DNA from: an uncultured Campylobacter sp.
GTDB taxonomy: Bacteria; Campylobacterota; Campylobacteria; Campylobacterales; Campylobacteraceae
Direction: 5' to 3'
DNA length: 17,111 bases
NCBI RefSeq assembly: GCF_938045775.1
Contig: NZ_CALIBH010000110.1
Location: forward strand, 1 to 17,111
The notes beneath the pieces were generated by a model. It saw only the letters and a list, made by a program, of their open reading frames with translations, made no database searches and was not told the DNA's origin. The translations under genes and the position numbers were made by a program. This document shows, piece by piece, positions 15,793 through 17,111 of the stretch (positions are counted from its first letter, which is position 1; each line of letters opens with the position of its first letter).

Positions 15793-16118
15793 TTTGCAAG
15801 ATAAAAGCGCTGAAATTTTAAAATGCGGAATTTATAAACGCCGCTGATTTAAAATCTAAGATTGGCACGCTTCGCAAAAGCTCCTCCGCTAACTACGCGA
15901 AATAAAAAAGTAATATAAAATCTTCATTGCTCAATGTCGCCCGCAAGCAAGCACGGCGGAATATAAAGCTTAAATAACGCAAAATATAAAAGAATAAAGC
16001 AAAAATAGAAGAGGCTTGGAGCTTGATAAAATTCTAGCTTTGTGCGGCGGCGACCGAGCGGCTTTTAAATTGGGCTTTAAACGCAGCGATGCAAATTCCG
16101 TGCCTTAACTTAAATGCT

Positions 16119-16148
16119 AAAGCGGCGATAAAATTTCATCGCCGCTTT
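16119..16148. repeat. Perfect 11-base-pair hairpin
   Basis: AAAGCGGCGAT pairs perfectly with ATCGCCGCTTT around an eight-base loop. It lies between the convergent metK and TRAP genes, about 180 bases past the TRAP gene stop. The ends of the stem give short T runs on both strands, so it could act as a bidirectional terminator. Confidence 0.6.
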
Positions 16149-16290
16149 CATAAATTAAAATTTTAAAGATACACCCGAGCTACGCAGCTGCAATAAGTAA
16201 ATCGCCTGCATTTTAATCACCCGCACCTCGTCTAAATTGCCTAAATTGCCGATCAAATTTAAACCGCATGCACCTTTATCTGGCGCTTAG

Positions 16291-16321
16291 TTTAGCCGCG
16301 CGGCATAAAAACGCAGCTAAA
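16291..16321 (-). repeat. Hairpin just past the TRAP binding protein gene
   Basis: On the minus strand TTTAGCTGCG pairs with CGCGGCTAAA (10 pairs, one G-T) around an 11-base loop, starting 11 bases after the stop codon. The T-rich run precedes rather than follows the stem, so termination is possible but not textbook. Confidence 0.5.
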
Positions 16322-16331
16322 AAATGAAGCA

Positions 16332-17111
16332 CTATTTCGTCTGATTATCCTCATTTTTTGGTGCGGCAGTGCTTGCATTTATCTCACTGGCTGCGCTATT
16401 TACGGGCTCAGGAACAGAGATTTTTTTCACCGAAGCAGTGAAATTCTGCTCGGCTTCAACGTCGCCCGTTTTTTCGATATATGTAAAATCGCCCATCTTC
16501 GTCCACGTTCTAGCTTTAGCTAAAAACGCCTTTTGGCTCTCCCAAATCTCTTTGAAATCGGGATTTTTCTCGCTTTCTTCGGCTAGAATTTCATCTGTCG
16601 CCTTGCGAAGCGCACGCATAATCTCAGGCGAAAAAGAGCGAATCTGAACGTTCGGATATTTCTTTTTGATCTCGTCCCAAATTATTACGTTTTTATAAAA
16701 CGTCTCGTTCTCTGCGTATTCACGCGCCTTTGCGATCGAAGCCTCTAGGATATTTTGCAAGTCCTTAGGAAGCTTCTGCCAAGTTTGTAGATTTATCACG
16801 ATCTGCTGCTCGCTAGCGGGTTCTTGCCATCCCGTATAATAGTAATTTGCGACCTTGTGAAAGCCTAGAGGTATATCAAAGCTAGGACTTGCCCACTCAA
16901 CCGCATCGATGGTGCCCATCTCTAGTGCCATATATAGCTCACCTACCGGTATCGTAGCGACTGCGACGCCAAGGCGGCTCATAACCTCCCCGCCAAAGCT
17001 TGGAATTCTAAATTTAAGCCCTTTTAAATCATCTAGCGTATTAATCTCTTTTTTAAACCAACCGCCCATCTGCATGCCACTATTTAGGATATTAAAGACC
17101 TTTAGATTGCT
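16332..17111 (-). CDS. TRAP transporter periplasmic substrate-binding protein (DctP/TakP type), C-terminal part
   Basis: TRAP systems use a periplasmic binding protein to capture organic acids and hand them to a Na+-driven membrane permease. The window holds the last 259 codons; the frame runs open through the right edge, so signal peptide and N-lobe are missing. Motifs typical of the TakP/2-oxoacid subgroup are MQMGGWFKKEI, LKGLKFRIPSFGGEV with the conserved substrate-carboxylate Arg, and ALEMGTIDAVEWASPSFDIPLGFHKVA. The internal methionines of MQMGGW are not the start. The last 40 or so residues are an unusual tail rich in Ser, Ala, Pro and Asn. The permease genes dctQ and dctM are not visible and would be off-window. 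Substrate cannot be read from sequence; 2-oxoacids or lactate are the family expectation. Confidence 0.88.
   Translation of the reverse strand, partial: SNLKVFNILNSGMQMGGWFKKEINTLDDLKGLKFRIPSFGGEVMSRLGVAVATIPVGELYMALEMGTIDAVEWASPSFDIPLGFHKVANYYYTGWQEPASEQQIVINLQTWQKLPKDLQNILEASIAKAREYAENETFYKNVIIWDEIKKKYPNVQIRSFSPEIMRALRKATDEILAEESEKNPDFKEIWESQKAFLAKARTWTKMGDFTYIEKTGDVEAEQNFTASVKKISVPEPVNSAASEINASTAAPKNEDNQTK

Larger units (their letters stand above)
15263..16331. other. 1069-base non-coding stretch between metK and the TRAP binding protein gene
   Basis: I see no gene, tRNA or mobile element. The stretch is AT-rich, full of AAAATTT strings and broken by stops in all frames. It holds at least six inverted repeats, some listed separately. 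A weak stem (CGCT/AGCG) followed by CCTTTTT at about 15268-15289 could help end metK transcription. Another stem is TCTAGTT/AACTAGA at 15527-15554. The word GCGGTGAAATTCCAA at 15501-15515 also occurs, inverted, inside pepF. Confidence 0.65.

Noticed and set aside
16332..17075. Complete small gene starting at ATG 17075
   Set aside because: The frame stays open to the window edge with TRAP-family sequence upstream of that Met, so the ATG is internal.

Overview
The window looks like a chromosomal segment of a Campylobacter with fairly high GC for the genus. The clues are proteins of Campylobacter type, the gene order, and AAATTT-rich strings scattered through otherwise GC-rich coding sequence. 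From memory, the order sstT - pepF - conserved small protein - uvrD - truB - ispE - smpB - thioredoxin lipoprotein - clpS - clpA - aat, with metK diverging, matches one block of C. jejuni (about Cj1096-Cj1109). An oral species such as C. gracilis is plausible, but the species is inferred.

Layout. All genes from 13918 down to the left edge lie on the minus strand. sstT (Na+/Ser-Thr symporter) comes first and ends in a good intrinsic terminator. pepF follows with its own promoter, then a 135-residue conserved protein, uvrD/pcrA and truB, all overlapping or nearly touching. A 743-base gene-free gap follows, in the place where C. jejuni carries csrA. Next come ispE (TTG start), smpB, a thioredoxin-like lipoprotein, clpS, clpA and aat, then the first 358 codons of ftsI, cut by the left edge. 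metK is on the plus strand at 14063-15262. About 1.07 kb of hairpin-rich non-coding DNA separates it from a convergent TRAP-type periplasmic binding protein gene, cut by the right edge.

How the genes work together. The most coherent theme is protein quality control. SmpB (with tmRNA) tags stalled nascent chains. Aat puts Leu or Phe on N-terminal Lys or Arg. ClpS captures such N-degrons and ClpA unfolds them for ClpP. The uncharacterised 135-residue protein shows a pattern of residues resembling SspB, the adaptor that hands ssrA-tagged proteins to ClpXP. If confirmed, tagging and both adaptor systems would lie within about 9 kb. The remaining genes are housekeeping: isoprenoid synthesis, tRNA pseudouridylation, DNA repair, peptide breakdown, SAM synthesis and septal wall synthesis.

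No tRNA, rRNA, CRISPR array, insertion sequence, phage or toxin-antitoxin module was seen. The main oddities are the SspB-like protein, the missing csrA with diverged direct repeats and hairpins in its place, a serine/glutamine-rich insertion in PepF, and the excess of AAATTT-type strings.
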